Positions 1 to 11,439 of a DNA stretch of 64,000 nt are shown here, in pieces. The notes beneath the pieces are model-generated. The model saw nothing but the letters and a program-made list of their open reading frames with translations, made no database searches and had not been told where the DNA came from. The stretch comes from MED-G105 sp039819085. Lineage in GTDB: Bacteria > Pseudomonadota > Alphaproteobacteria > Caulobacterales > Parvularculaceae. The DNA lies in the NCBI GenBank assembly GCA_039819085.1, contig JBCBSQ010000011.1, forward strand, positions 35,090 to 99,089, read 5' to 3'. The translations under genes and the position numbers were made by a program. Position 1 is the first letter of the stretch. Every line of letters begins with the position of its first letter.

Positions 1-1231
1 CGCCGCCCTCATAGAGCTGCAATTGCGGCAAGTCAGCGGTGAGCCTGCCGTCCTTTATGGTCATGTTGACCCGGCTCTGGCCGGTCCTGACCTGGTTGAT
101 CAGGATCTCGTCAGCGGTGAACTCCAGCTCCGCATCGACATTGCGAAGGCTGCGAAGATTCAACTCAGCGTCAGACCAAGCCGGAAAGCCTGCGCCATCC
201 GCAGGGGGCGGCGGCATGTAGGGCCGCAGGTCAAGGCTCTCGGTCCGCAACGCGCCGACCGCTTTCGGCTTGTCGCCGGATATATCGAGGGTCAGCGCGC
301 CGGTCGCCTTAATCGCGTCGAGCGCAAGGCGCAGGTCTTCGAAACGGACCGCGTCAGCGTCGCCGTCCGCGACGCCGGCGAGTGATAAAGAATCGAATCC
401 AGGGGCTTCTTCAAGTTCGACGTCGAACAGTTGAGCGAGCGCCGGCAGGTCCGGCGCCTCCACCGATACCGGCCCGGCAAACGTGACGGCGTCGTCGGCT
501 GTGGCGACGCTTAAGTCCGCGCCGACATTCGCTTCGCCGAGGCGTCCATCCAGTTTGACGTTCGATTCAGCGCCGTCGATCAGGGCGCCGAGACTGGCGA
601 CCACCAGATTGAAGCTCGCGGGCGCGCCTTGAAACACCATCTCGCCGGCCGTTTCGAGGGGCTCATCGAGGCTTGCGAGCCGCGCGGTCAGGTTGATCTG
701 GTTCGCTTCATATTGCGCATTTGACTGCGCGTCCGAGAAGCTCGCCGCGCCGTCCACGACGCTGACATCGCCGAGCCTTACGTCGCCGCGCCTTTTCGCG
801 GCGTCAGCGCCGCCGTCTGGCGCTTCCGCCGCCTCATCCGCGCCCGCAGCCTGAAGCTCCCAGTTCGCCTCGCCGCCGGCGTTGCGCTCCAGGGCGATCA
901 CGGGCCGCTGCAAGACAAACCGGTCGACTGCGACGTTTCCGCCGAAGAGCGCGAAAAGATCCACCGCGAGGTCCGCGACCTCGACCTTGACGAACGCGTC
1001 GCTCTCAAATCCCTCAGGGTTGGCGACCGTGAGGTCCGTCACCCGGAATCCGATCCGCGGCCAGATGGTAAAGTCGATCTCGTCGCCGAGCGTCACCTCT
1101 CGGCCGATCGCCTCGCTGGCGGCCGCCTCAATCCGCCCAAGATAGCTCGACGCCGGCACGAGCGACGCCGCCATGAAAGCGATCGCCACAAGCAGAACAA
1201 CCAACGCAATCAAGCCGCCAATGAAACGCAT
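1..1231 (-). CDS. AsmA family protein, C-terminal part cut by window edge
   Basis: The reading frame opens at the ATG complementary to 1229-1231 and stays open for 410 codons to the left edge, so only the N-terminal part is present. It begins with MRFIGGLIALVVLLVAIAF, a single membrane anchor, followed by an ESASY-like stretch (ASSYLGRIEAAASEAIGREV) and a region in which a low-lying amphipathic beta pattern describes the LTVANPEGF-type segment typical of AsmA/YhdP-like envelope proteins. These proteins are inner-membrane anchored, face the periplasm and are linked to lipid transport and outer-membrane assembly. It is transcribed divergently from recA. Family assignment comes from the N-terminal pattern only. 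Confidence 0.75.
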   Translation of the reverse strand, partial: MRFIGGLIALVVLLVAIAFMAASLVPASSYLGRIEAAASEAIGREVTLGDEIDFTIWPRIGFRVTDLTVANPEGFESDAFVKVEVADLAVDLFALFGGNVAVDRFVLQRPVIALERNAGGEANWELQAAGADEAAEAPDGGADAAKRRGDVRLGDVSVVDGAASFSDAQSNAQYEANQINLTARLASLDEPLETAGEMVFQGAPASFNLVVASLGALIDGAESNVKLDGRLGEANVGADLSVATADDAVTFAGPVSVEAPDLPALAQLFDVELEEAPGFDSLSLAGVADGDADAVRFEDLRLALDAIKATGALTLDISGDKPKAVGALRTESLDLRPYMPPPPADGAGFPAWSDAELNLRSLRNVDAELEFTADEILINQVRTGQSRVNMTIKDGRLTADLPQLQLYEGG

Positions 1232-1355
1232 AATGACTTCCTTCAAATATTAGTGTCGCCGTCGAATCGTTGCGGATGACAGGGCGCTCGCGGCCGAAAA
1301 TCAAGCGAAACATCGCCCGCGACAGCTGTTTTCTATGCGAGATGTTCGCTTTTGG

Positions 1356-1384
1356 TTGACTTTGGAACAAAGAAAGAACAAAAT
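1356..1384 (+). promoter_or_regulatory. recA promoter
   Basis: TTGACT at 1356-1361 and CAAAAT at 1379-1384 are separated by 17 bases, a normal sigma-70 spacing, about 48 bases before the recA ATG. The -35 matches 5 of 6 consensus bases; the -10 is weaker. The LexA box lies between and over these elements, so LexA binding would block polymerase directly. Confidence 0.55.
1365..1379 (+). promoter_or_regulatory. LexA (SOS) box of recA
   Basis: GAAC at 1365-1368 and GAAC at 1376-1379 are separated by exactly seven bases, a perfect match to the GAAC-N7-GAAC (GTTC-N7-GTTC) LexA operator known from Alphaproteobacteria. It sits within the recA promoter. A second near match, GTTC-N7-GTTG at 1344-1358, overlaps the -35. 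Confidence 0.85.
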
Positions 1385-1431
1385 GCGTCCATTGACGGCC
1401 GGCGCGGCGTCGGGCAACGGGAGCGCTTACG

Positions 1432-2511
1432 ATGAACGGACTGAAGCTCGTGGAGGCAGGCGGCGTGGATAAGCGCAAAGCTCTTGAGGCGGCGATTGGC
1501 CAGATCGACAAGGCGTTCGGCAAAGGGTCCTTGATGCGGCTCGGCGACCGGGAAGTCGTCGATATTGAAGCGGTGTCGACGGGCTCGCTCGGTCTTGACA
1601 TTGCGCTAGGGATTGGCGGGCTGCCCAAGGGCCGGATCGTCGAGATCTATGGCCCTGAGAGTTCCGGCAAGACGACGCTCGCCTTGCACACGGTCGCCGC
1701 GATGCAGAAGACCGGCGGCGTCGCCGCGTTTATCGACGCGGAGCATGCGCTTGACCCGATTTATGCGCAGAAGCTTGGCGTCGACCTTGATGAGCTTCTG
1801 ATTTCACAGCCCGATACGGGCGAGCAGGCGCTCGAAATCGCCGATACGCTGGTGCGCTCCGGCGCGGTGGATGTTCTGGTCATCGATTCGGTTGCGGCGC
1901 TGACGCCGCGCGCCGAGCTTGAAGGCGAGATGGGCGACAGTCTTCCCGGCCTGCAGGCGCGATTGATGAGCCAGGCGCTTCGCAAGCTCACAGGATCGAT
2001 TTCCAAGTCGAATTGCCTTGTGATCTTCATCAACCAGATCCGAATGAAGATCGGGGTCATGTTCGGGTCGCCGGAGACGACGACTGGCGGCAATGCGCTG
2101 AAGTTCTACGCCTCAGTGCGTCTCGATATTCGCCGGATTGGCGCCATCAAGAATCGCGACGAGGTTGTCGGCAATGCGACGCGCGTGAAAGTCGTAAAGA
2201 ATAAAGTCGCGCCGCCGTTCAAGCAGGTCGAATTCGACATCATGTATGGCGAAGGCGTCTCCTACGCCGGGGAGTTGATTGATCTTGGCGTGAAGGCGGG
2301 CGTCGTCGAAAAGTCGGGGTCCTGGTTCTCATATGGCGATGAGCGTATTGGCCAGGGGCGGGAGAACGCCAAGCAGTTTCTGAAAGACCATCCGGACATC
2401 GCCAACGCGATTGACGCGGCGATCCGGTCAAACGCCGGGCTTGTGGCGGAGGAGCTGCTGGTCGGTCCTGATGGCGAGGCGGATGACGATGAGGACGCCG
2501 CGGCTGGCTGA
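1432..2511 (+). CDS. recA: Recombinase RecA
   Basis: This 359-residue protein is the ATP-dependent strand-exchange protein of homologous recombination and the co-protease for LexA cleavage. The Walker A motif GPESSGKT lies at residues 74-81; the Walker B (VLVIDSVAAL), the L1/L2 loop regions (INQIRMKIGVMFGSPETTTGG) and an acidic C-terminal tail (DGEADDDEDAAAG) are all present. Length is normal for the family. The ATG at 1432 follows GGGAG at 1419-1423. It is transcribed alone from an SOS-controlled promoter; alaS follows after 347 bases, an arrangement common in Alphaproteobacteria. Confidence 0.98.
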   Translation: MNGLKLVEAGGVDKRKALEAAIGQIDKAFGKGSLMRLGDREVVDIEAVSTGSLGLDIALGIGGLPKGRIVEIYGPESSGKTTLALHTVAAMQKTGGVAAFIDAEHALDPIYAQKLGVDLDELLISQPDTGEQALEIADTLVRSGAVDVLVIDSVAALTPRAELEGEMGDSLPGLQARLMSQALRKLTGSISKSNCLVIFINQIRMKIGVMFGSPETTTGGNALKFYASVRLDIRRIGAIKNRDEVVGNATRVKVVKNKVAPPFKQVEFDIMYGEGVSYAGELIDLGVKAGVVEKSGSWFSYGDERIGQGRENAKQFLKDHPDIANAIDAAIRSNAGLVAEELLVGPDGEADDDEDAAAG

Positions 2512-2858
2512 GGCTGCGTGCGTTGCGCGCAGACCTTATGAATTGGCCGCCTGAACTGGCCGCATAAATTGATTGAGCGCGGGCGCTCGCGCGCGACCGT
2601 AATTGTCACCACAATTATCATGGTTTGGTTCAGTGACTTGACGCCCATTGTCGAGCGCCCGATCTAGGGCGTAGCGTGAAGGTCGCTGCGCGAACCGCGT
2701 CGCCTTCGCGCTTCTATCGCTTTTGGCCGTCCTCGACGGTCGGGCGAAAGAGCCGATGGTCTCCGCCTTTCCGACTTCGCCTCGCCGAATTCGCGTTTGC
2801 GGGACTCGCCCCGCCGCGGCCGCTTAGCTGGCCAAGGCCGCTTTGCAGAGTGTGCGCC
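2512..2858 (+). other. Intergenic region recA-alaS
   Basis: No gene is seen in these 347 bases. GAGCGC at 2575-2580 and GCGCTC at 2583-2588 could form a small hairpin after recA. A perfect inverted repeat follows at 2600-2617. TTGACG at 2638-2643 with GATCTA 17 bases later is a weak candidate for the alaS promoter. The reading frame of alaS is open upstream of its start, but that part is unlike any alanyl-tRNA synthetase. Confidence 0.6.
2600..2617. repeat. Perfect inverted repeat upstream of alaS
   Basis: TAATTGT at 2600-2606 and ACAATTA at 2611-2617 are exact inverted copies around the 4-base centre CACC. The A+T-rich palindrome stands out in G+C-rich DNA and lies about 20 bases before a candidate -35. 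It resembles a binding site for a dimeric regulator; the regulator is unknown. Confidence 0.5.
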
Positions 2859-5522
<2,664 letters not shown>

Positions 5523-5532
5523 CGCGCAAAGT

Positions 5533-5563
5533 CTGCTCGCCCACGGTGTTGGAAAGCGAGCAG
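5533..5563 (+). terminator. Possible hairpin terminator after alaS
   Basis: CTGCTCGC at 5533-5540 pairs perfectly with GCGAGCAG at 5556-5563 across a 15-base loop, ten bases after the alaS stop. Only a short, broken T stretch (TTTCTCTT) follows, so intrinsic termination is uncertain. Confidence 0.4.
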
Positions 5564-5664
5564 CGGTTTCTCTTGAGGACGAAACGTGCGGGTCTCGCCG
5601 TTTGAACCTGCTGAACGAGAAAGGCCTACGGCGAGGAACCGTTTCTGATCGAGCCGACGTTTGG

Positions 5665-6324
5665 TCAGTACCGCACTGATCCGCCTGAAGACGTATCCGA
5701 TTGTTTCTGTTGAGGATCGCCGAAAACGCGGACGGACGCGCCGGAGGAGGCGTCAGCCGTCACGCGCTCCGCGGCGTGGACCCGCGCGCTCGCGCCGGAC
5801 GACGCGTCAACGTCTACGTCGTTACAGATAAGCCCTTCAGCATCGACGCTTGCGCCGCTCGAAACGTCCACCGAGGCGTTTTCGCATGCGCCCGCGACGT
5901 CGATGGAGGCGCCGCTGGAGGCGTCGATGCCGAATGACCCGGCGTCGACGTCGGTCGCCGTCACGTCCGCGCCCGACGAGGCCTCGAGGCCTGTGAGGTT
6001 TGGCAAAGTGACGCGTGCGTCGATGCGGCCGCGTTCGCGTCCCCAACTGAGGCCGCGGTAGTTGCGCCCGATCTTCAATTCACCGTCCTTGACCCGAACG
6101 TCGAGGCGGTCGAGATCGCGCTGCGCCGCTTCAATCTCGACCACGAAACTCTCGCCGATCGTCACGGTCGCGTAGATCCCGGATGAGACGTAAACCACGT
6201 CAAATCCGTCCAGATCGTAGGTGCGCGTTTCGGCGACAGCAGGACCCGCGGCAATCGCCACGGCGCCGGCGGCGGCGAGCCCGGCGAGCAGACGGCGCGG
6301 AAGAAGGCGTGATTGATCGATCAT
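5665..6324 (-). CDS. Secreted GIN-domain (DUF2807) protein
   Basis: The 219-residue product starts at the ATG at 6324 (MIDQSRLLPRR), giving a Sec signal peptide with a hydrophobic core and an AVAE cleavage region near residue 33. The mature part shows the DUF2807/GIN pattern: a short beta N-terminus followed by repeated SSGAS-type turns (ASSGADV, ASSGASI, VSSGASV, ASSGASA, ASSGASV, TSSGGSV) spaced about 18 residues apart, predicting a beta-helix. Such domains occur on exported proteins with a suspected adhesive or lipid/metal-binding role, but the function is not known. A longer frame to 6399 exists and was not chosen because it lacks a signal start. Confidence 0.75.
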   Translation of the reverse strand: MIDQSRLLPRRLLAGLAAAGAVAIAAGPAVAETRTYDLDGFDVVYVSSGIYATVTIGESFVVEIEAAQRDLDRLDVRVKDGELKIGRNYRGLSWGRERGRIDARVTLPNLTGLEASSGADVTATDVDAGSFGIDASSGASIDVAGACENASVDVSSGASVDAEGLICNDVDVDASSGASARVHAAERVTADASSGASVRVFGDPQQKQSDTSSGGSVRY

Positions 6325-6622
6325 GTCGTAACCCCGGTTGGAGGCGTTAGCCCCTAATGGCTTCAAGCTAGCAGACCATGCGCCTTCCGCGTGGTCCACG
6401 TTCAGTCTGGCGTCTTCGGTCGGGGCGCTGTTTGCGCCAGAGCGTCGCTGGGCCTCGGCTTCACAAGACGCGCCCGAACGCGCCGAGGCGCCGCCCGATC
6501 ATCGAAATGCGTAGCGAGAGATGTCTTCACAAGGGCGCTTACGACGAAATGCATGGATTTCGCGTTGAACGCGTTGATCAAGGGGAATAGGACGCGCCTT
6601 GCGAGCGCGCCGGTTCTTGCGA

Positions 6623-7837
6623 CTAGGCGGACATCGCCTCCTGAAAGTGTTCATCGACCTTGTCGAGGAAACCGCTTGTCGTCTGCCAGGCCTGTTCCGC
6701 GCCGATGAGCAGCGCGAGGTCCTTGGTCATGAAACCGCGTTCAACGGTCTGAATGACCGTCTTCTCAAGCGTCTCGGCGAAGCGGACGAGCTCCTCATTG
6801 CCGTCCATGCGACCGCGATAAGTGAGCCCGCGCGTCCAGGCGTAGATCGACGCGATCGAGTTTGTCGATGTCTCCTCGCCCTTTTGATGCTGACGATAGT
6901 GGCGGGTGACGGTGCCGTGCGCGGCTTCCGCCTCTACCGTTTTGCCGTCCGGCGTCATCAGCACCGACGTCATGAGGCCGAGCGAGCCGAACCCTTGCGC
7001 GACGGTGTCGGACTGAACGTCGCCGTCATAGTTCTTGCACGCCCAGACATAGCCGCCCGACCATTTCATGCAGGCCGCGACCATGTCGTCGATGAGGCGG
7101 TGTTCATAGGTCCCGCCGAATTCCTTGAACTTTTCTTCGAACTCGGTCTCGAAGATTTCCTGGAAGATGTCTTTGAACCGACCATCATACTTTTTCATGA
7201 TGGTGTTCTTGGTGGAAAGATAAACCGGATACTGACGCTGCATGCCGTAGTTGAAGCAGGCGCGGGCGAAATCTCGTATCGACGAATCGAGATTGTACAT
7301 CCCCATATAGATGCCGCTCGAAGGCGCCTCGTAGACTTCATGTTCGAGGACGTCGCCGTTTTCGCCTTCCCACTTGATGGATAGCTTGCCCTTGCCTGGG
7401 AAGAGCATGTCGGTTGCGCGGTATTGGTCGCCGAATGCGTGGCGGCCGATAATGATCGGCTGCGTCCAGCCCGGCACGAGCCGTGGCACGTTGGAGATAA
7501 TGATCGGCTCACGGAAGACGACGCCGCCAAGAATGTTGCGGATGGTGCCGTTCGGCGAGCGCCACATCTTTTTCAGGCCGAATTCCTCAACCCGCGCTTC
7601 GTCGGGCGTGATCGTGGCGCACTTGACTGCGACGCCGTACTTCTTGGTGGCTTCGGCCGCGTCGATGGTGATCTGATCATCGCTGGCGTCGCGCGATTCA
7701 ATGCCGAGGTCGTAGTACTTCAGGTCGATGTCGAGATAGGGGTGAATGAGCTTGTCCTTGATCATTTGCCAGATGATCCGGGTCATCTCGTCCCCGTCCA
7801 TTTCCACGATCGGGTTCTCGACTTTGATTTTGCTCAT
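6623..7837 (-). CDS. icd: Isocitrate dehydrogenase, NADP-dependent
   Basis: This 404-residue enzyme oxidises isocitrate to 2-oxoglutarate in the TCA cycle. The N-terminus MSKIKVENPIVEMDGDEMTRIIW and the absence of the E. coli-type insertions place it in the homodimeric, eukaryote-like NADP-IDH class common in Alphaproteobacteria. The SPNGTIRNILGG phosphate/substrate loop, the metal-binding Asp region (DDMVAACMKWSGGYVWACKNYDGD) and the C-terminal GTVTRHYRQHQKGEETSTNS cofactor stretch are visible. The gene is monocistronic and opposite to its neighbours. The start codon is unambiguous. Confidence 0.97.
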   Translation of the reverse strand: MSKIKVENPIVEMDGDEMTRIIWQMIKDKLIHPYLDIDLKYYDLGIESRDASDDQITIDAAEATKKYGVAVKCATITPDEARVEEFGLKKMWRSPNGTIRNILGGVVFREPIIISNVPRLVPGWTQPIIIGRHAFGDQYRATDMLFPGKGKLSIKWEGENGDVLEHEVYEAPSSGIYMGMYNLDSSIRDFARACFNYGMQRQYPVYLSTKNTIMKKYDGRFKDIFQEIFETEFEEKFKEFGGTYEHRLIDDMVAACMKWSGGYVWACKNYDGDVQSDTVAQGFGSLGLMTSVLMTPDGKTVEAEAAHGTVTRHYRQHQKGEETSTNSIASIYAWTRGLTYRGRMDGNEELVRFAETLEKTVIQTVERGFMTKDLALLIGAEQAWQTTSGFLDKVDEHFQEAMSA

Positions 7838-7954
7838 TATAGGGCCTGCCTCGGTCTGAAGACGAATGCGAATGGGCGCGCCCGCGCGCTCTCCGGCGCT
7901 GCGTGGTGCGTGTGCGTCCGGCTATATCAACGCCGATGATGCGGCGCAAAGGCG

Positions 7955-8530
7955 CTATGCTGTTGGCGCGCCGCGTTTGCGCAACATATCGACGTGGCGA
8001 TGCTCTTCGCCGTCGGCGGCGCTCGGACGCGTCGATCGGCCGGCCTCTTCAAAGCCGACCTTGCGCAGGACGCGCCCGGACGCCGGGTTGAACTCAAAAA
8101 AACCTGAGTGAAGCAGCGTAAGCCCGCTCGCGTCGGCGTAGGCGACGACGGCGCCCGCCGCTTCGGTGGCGTAGCCCTTGCCCCAGAACGGTTTGCCGAA
8201 CCAGTAGCCGAGCTCCGCGTCAGCCGCGCCGTCGTGCGGCGACAGGCTGATGACGCCGATGAACGCGCTGTCTTCGCGGCGCTCCACGGCCCAGACCGTC
8301 GCCTTCGGGACGAGTTCCCTCAGAAAGTACGCCGCGTCATCTTGCGTGTATGGATGCGGCACGCGCGAGAGCCTGCCGGCGACGTCGATGTCGCCGACAT
8401 AGCGCACAATGTCGTCGACGTCCGCGGCGGCGGGCGCGCGCAAGGCGAGGCGATCGGTCTCAAGCGGCTCGATGGGCAGCGGGCGCATTGCGGGGACGCA
8501 TTCCTTTTGCAGGTCGGGACGAAGCGTCAT
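7955..8530 (-). CDS. GNAT family N-acetyltransferase (RimJ/RimL-like)
   Basis: The 191-residue protein has the layout of RimJ/RimL-type GNAT enzymes: LETDRLALRAP at the N-terminus, a central VISLSP-AELGYWFGKPFWGKGYATEAA block that holds the acetyl-CoA pyrophosphate loop (GKGYATEA), and FEFNPASGRVLRKVGFEEAG at the end. Substrate cannot be read from sequence; N-terminal acetylation of a protein or acetylation of a small amine are both possible. An internal ATG at 8488 (MRPLPIEPLETDR) is an equally good start. It diverges from trmJ, with 36 bases between the starts. Confidence 0.85.
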   Translation of the reverse strand: MTLRPDLQKECVPAMRPLPIEPLETDRLALRAPAAADVDDIVRYVGDIDVAGRLSRVPHPYTQDDAAYFLRELVPKATVWAVERREDSAFIGVISLSPHDGAADAELGYWFGKPFWGKGYATEAAGAVVAYADASGLTLLHSGFFEFNPASGRVLRKVGFEEAGRSTRPSAADGEEHRHVDMLRKRGAPTA

Positions 8531-8566
8531 CTTGCCTGATGCGAAGGCGAGCGCCTATCGAATGTC

Positions 8567-9364
8567 ATGCGAAAGGAACCAAAAACCGCCCGAGGCCTCG
8601 AGGGCGCCGATGCGCGCGCCCCGGCGGTTGTGCTGGTCGAGCCGCAGATGGGCGAGAATATCGGCGCCGCTGCGCGGGCGATGCTGAACTTCGGCTTTAC
8701 CGATATGCGCATTGTCGCCCCGCGCGATGGCTGGCCCAATGACGCGGCGATCGCGATGGCTTCGGGCGCCGTCGGCGTGCTTGAGCAGGCGCGGCTTTGC
8801 GCCGACATCGGCGAGGCGCTGTCGGACGTGAACTACGCCCTGGCGACGACGGCGCGGACGCGGGAAATGCGCATGCCGGTTTTGACGCCGGATGCGGCGA
8901 GCGCCGATCTTCATGCGCGGACGGACGAGGGCGCGCGCTGCGCGATTGTCTTCGGGTCGGAGCGGCGCGGGCTTGAGAATGACGATGTCCTGAAGTGTGA
9001 CGCCATCCTGTCGATACCGACAAATCCGCACTTTCCATCGCTGAACCTTGCGCAGGCGGTTTTGTTGATCGGCTATGAGTGGCGACGCGTGGCGCTCGGC
9101 CGTGATGATGCGCCGCCCTCGGAAAACGTAAATGAAGCGGCCTGGGGCCGCCCGACGCCGGCGCCGAAGGAGGATTTCGAGAACCTCATTGCCCACCTCT
9201 TCGATGAGCTTGAGCCGCGCGGCTATTTCTTCCCGCCTGAAAAACGCTATGCAAAAGAACGCAACTTGCGCGTCGCGTTTTCGCGCGCCGGGCTCAGCGA
9301 AGGCGAGACCCGAACGTTGCGCGGGGTGATCAAGGCGCTCGCCTCGACGCGTAACGACGCCTAA
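8567..9364 (+). CDS. trmJ: tRNA (cytidine/uridine-2'-O-)-methyltransferase TrmJ-like
   Basis: This 265-residue SPOUT-class methyltransferase is expected to 2'-O-methylate position 32 of tRNA. The N-terminal VLVEPQMGENIGAAARAM segment, the knot motif IVFGSERRGLEN and the C-terminal knot strand ILSIPTNPHFPSLNLAQAV are all typical of the SpoU/TrmJ group. The last 90 residues form the extra C-terminal domain found in TrmJ. E. coli TrmJ has a similar length (246 residues). A role on another RNA cannot be ruled out from sequence alone. Confidence 0.88.
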   Translation: MRKEPKTARGLEGADARAPAVVLVEPQMGENIGAAARAMLNFGFTDMRIVAPRDGWPNDAAIAMASGAVGVLEQARLCADIGEALSDVNYALATTARTREMRMPVLTPDAASADLHARTDEGARCAIVFGSERRGLENDDVLKCDAILSIPTNPHFPSLNLAQAVLLIGYEWRRVALGRDDAPPSENVNEAAWGRPTPAPKEDFENLIAHLFDELEPRGYFFPPEKRYAKERNLRVAFSRAGLSEGETRTLRGVIKALASTRNDA

Positions 9365-9408
9365 CGCGCGCGGCGTCGCGCGATCCCGCAAAGAGGCCAA
9401 GCCTGAAA

Positions 9409-10191
9409 ATGACTCTTTCCGCCGACGGCGCTCAACGGACAATGCGCCAAGATAACATCGATCGCGTAGACGACGCCGTTCGCCTCTCGACCCATCGTTT
9501 CAAATACTACGACTTCGCGATGGCCGCGTTCGTCGCGATCCTCATCTGCTCAAACCTCATCGGCGCGGCGAAGCTGGTGCAGGTGTTTGAGCCGGTGAAA
9601 GTCGGCCCGTTTGAGTTTGGGATATTCGGCGCCGGGATCTTGTTCTTCCCGCTTTCCTATGTGCTCGGCGATGTCTTGACCGAAGTCTATGGCTACGCCC
9701 GCGCGCGGCGCGTCGTGTGGGCCGGCTTCGCGGCGGTCCTCTTCATGGCGTTTATGTCCTGGGTCGTCGTCGCCATGCCGCCGGCGCCCGGCTGGGAGGG
9801 GCAATCCGCCTACGAACAGGTCTTCGGGCTGACACCGCGTATTGTCTTCGCGTCCGTCGTGGCGTTCTGGGCGGGCGAGCTCGCCAACGCCTTCGTCATG
9901 GCGCGGATGAAAGTCGCCTCCGGGGGCGCGCATCTCTGGCGGCGGACCATTGGGTCGACGGTGGTCGGCCAGGGCGTCGACAGCCTCCTTTTCTACCCGC
10001 TGGCGTTTCTGGGCGTCTGGTCGCTGTCGCAGGTGATGACGGTCCTCGTCACGAACTATGTTCTGAAGGTCCTATGGGAGGCGCTCCTGACGCCGGTTAC
10101 CTACAAGATTGTCGGAACCTTGAAGCGCATCGAAGGCGTCGACGTATTTGACAACGAGACCAACTTCACGCCGTTCTCCGTGCAATCTTAA
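9409..10191 (+). CDS. Queuosine precursor transporter (VUT/YhhQ family)
   Basis: The 260-residue protein has about six hydrophobic segments and the VUT-family signature around residues 30-90 (ICSNLIGAAKLV, FPLSYVLGDVLTEVYGYARARRVVW). YhhQ-type members import 7-cyano-7-deazaguanine or 7-aminomethyl-7-deazaguanine for queuosine in tRNA. It follows trmJ by 44 bases on the same strand, so the two tRNA-related genes may share a transcript. GAGG at 9392-9395 precedes the ATG; a second ATG at 9442 is possible. Confidence 0.88.
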   Translation: MTLSADGAQRTMRQDNIDRVDDAVRLSTHRFKYYDFAMAAFVAILICSNLIGAAKLVQVFEPVKVGPFEFGIFGAGILFFPLSYVLGDVLTEVYGYARARRVVWAGFAAVLFMAFMSWVVVAMPPAPGWEGQSAYEQVFGLTPRIVFASVVAFWAGELANAFVMARMKVASGGAHLWRRTIGSTVVGQGVDSLLFYPLAFLGVWSLSQVMTVLVTNYVLKVLWEALLTPVTYKIVGTLKRIEGVDVFDNETNFTPFSVQS

Positions 10192-10314
10192 GATTAACGC
10201 GCTCTCTGAGACCGCAAGGACAGTACGGCCAGAACTCCCGCTAAATTCCCGCCAAGCGACGTCTTTTGGGGCGCTTCGCCTCTTTGGCGCGAATATTGCT
10301 CGCGTTAACGCCGA

Positions 10315-11352
10315 ATGTTCCGCAGGCGGTCGAAGGCGCGCAAATTGGCGAACTCAAACAATCCATCGCAGAAGAGAAAACGCCGCTTGCGGCGGTTTTT
10401 GGCGGTCCTCTTTCTCATGTTTCCGACGGCGGCGACGGTCGCCTTTGTGGCCGGCGCGCGCGCCGGCGCCCATACGGCGGCCCAGCGCGCGCAGGAGGCG
10501 CGGTTCGACGGGATTGGCGAAGACTTCGCATCGGAAAGCGGCGCGACGAGCTTTGTCGCCGCAGAAATGCCGATCAAAAAGGCGGTCCTCGGCGCGAGAT
10601 TGACCGATCAAGCGCCATGCGCGTCGACGGGTGCGATCCTTACGCGCGTTGTGCGTGACGTCGAAGATACTCTGCTTACGAAACAACAGCATAAGGCGTC
10701 GATTGAAGCGCCGTCTTCGCGGCCCCGCGAGTGCGCTGTCGATGCTCTTTTCGTCGCGTCCGCGTCCGCCGAGGCCGCGCGCTCAGCGGTCGAAAATGGG
10801 GTTGCGACGGAGGCGGAGCTTTACGCGTGGTGGGACGCGCCGCACGCAGGCTGGCTCGTCGCCGCCGACGGCGCGCCCCGGTCGAACAATGCTTCAGCTT
10901 CAAGATTGCCGAGGGCGCGGGGGATCGGCGCCGCGGGAGGCGGCGTTGCGGGCCTCGGCGGGGGCGGCCGCGGTTTTGGCGGCGGCGCGCTTGCGCCGGG
11001 CGATGACGAAGTCGATCAGGGGGAGCCGGACCACGGCGGCGCTAGCGACCGCGAAGCGCGCTCGCCAGGTGCTCCAATCGAAGAAGATGCGCCACCTGAT
11101 GAGTCTCTATTGGATCCTGTTGCGGATGAATTGTCGGATCGGGTCAGCCAGGCGATCCTTGGAGACCCTTCCAACGTCGCGGACGACAATTCCACAGGCG
11201 GCGATTCGGACATGGCTCAGGCGGGCGGCGCTCGTTCCCGGACGCCGCCCCTGGCGGCTGCGCCGGTCGTCGAAACGCCGCTGCCTGGCGCGATGTGGCT
11301 GATGATCGTCGGGCTCGCCGGCCTCTCATTCAGTCGTCGGGTCGAGAGGTAA
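10315..11352 (+). CDS. Hypothetical protein with PEP-CTERM-like sorting tail
   Basis: This 345-residue protein has no recognised catalytic domain. A very basic N-terminus (RRRSKARK... KRKRRLRR) precedes one hydrophobic segment at about residues 26-48, so it probably starts with a signal anchor. The middle is low-complexity, rich in Ala, Gly, Glu and Asp (GGGVAGLGGGGRGFGGG). The last 26 residues read TPLPGAMWLMIVGLAGLSF followed by SRRVER: a PLP motif, one membrane helix and a short basic tail, the tripartite pattern of PEP-CTERM/VPLPA-CTERM exosortase substrates. No exosortase gene is in the window. The ATG has no clear ribosome binding site. Confidence 0.65.
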   Translation: MFRRRSKARKLANSNNPSQKRKRRLRRFLAVLFLMFPTAATVAFVAGARAGAHTAAQRAQEARFDGIGEDFASESGATSFVAAEMPIKKAVLGARLTDQAPCASTGAILTRVVRDVEDTLLTKQQHKASIEAPSSRPRECAVDALFVASASAEAARSAVENGVATEAELYAWWDAPHAGWLVAADGAPRSNNASASRLPRARGIGAAGGGVAGLGGGGRGFGGGALAPGDDEVDQGEPDHGGASDREARSPGAPIEEDAPPDESLLDPVADELSDRVSQAILGDPSNVADDNSTGGDSDMAQAGGARSRTPPLAAAPVVETPLPGAMWLMIVGLAGLSFSRRVER

Positions 11353-11439
11353 AATCGGCCATCACATTCGCGCCTTGGCGCTGGTCCATCGACGCGCGCG
11401 GCTTCATAGTGCGGCGTGGGGACGGCGAGGGGCGGTTGC

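Noticed and set aside
2676..2858. Longer alaS start at 2676
   Set aside because: The extra 61 residues are basic and unlike alanyl-tRNA synthetases; the ATG at 2859 gives the normal N-terminus.
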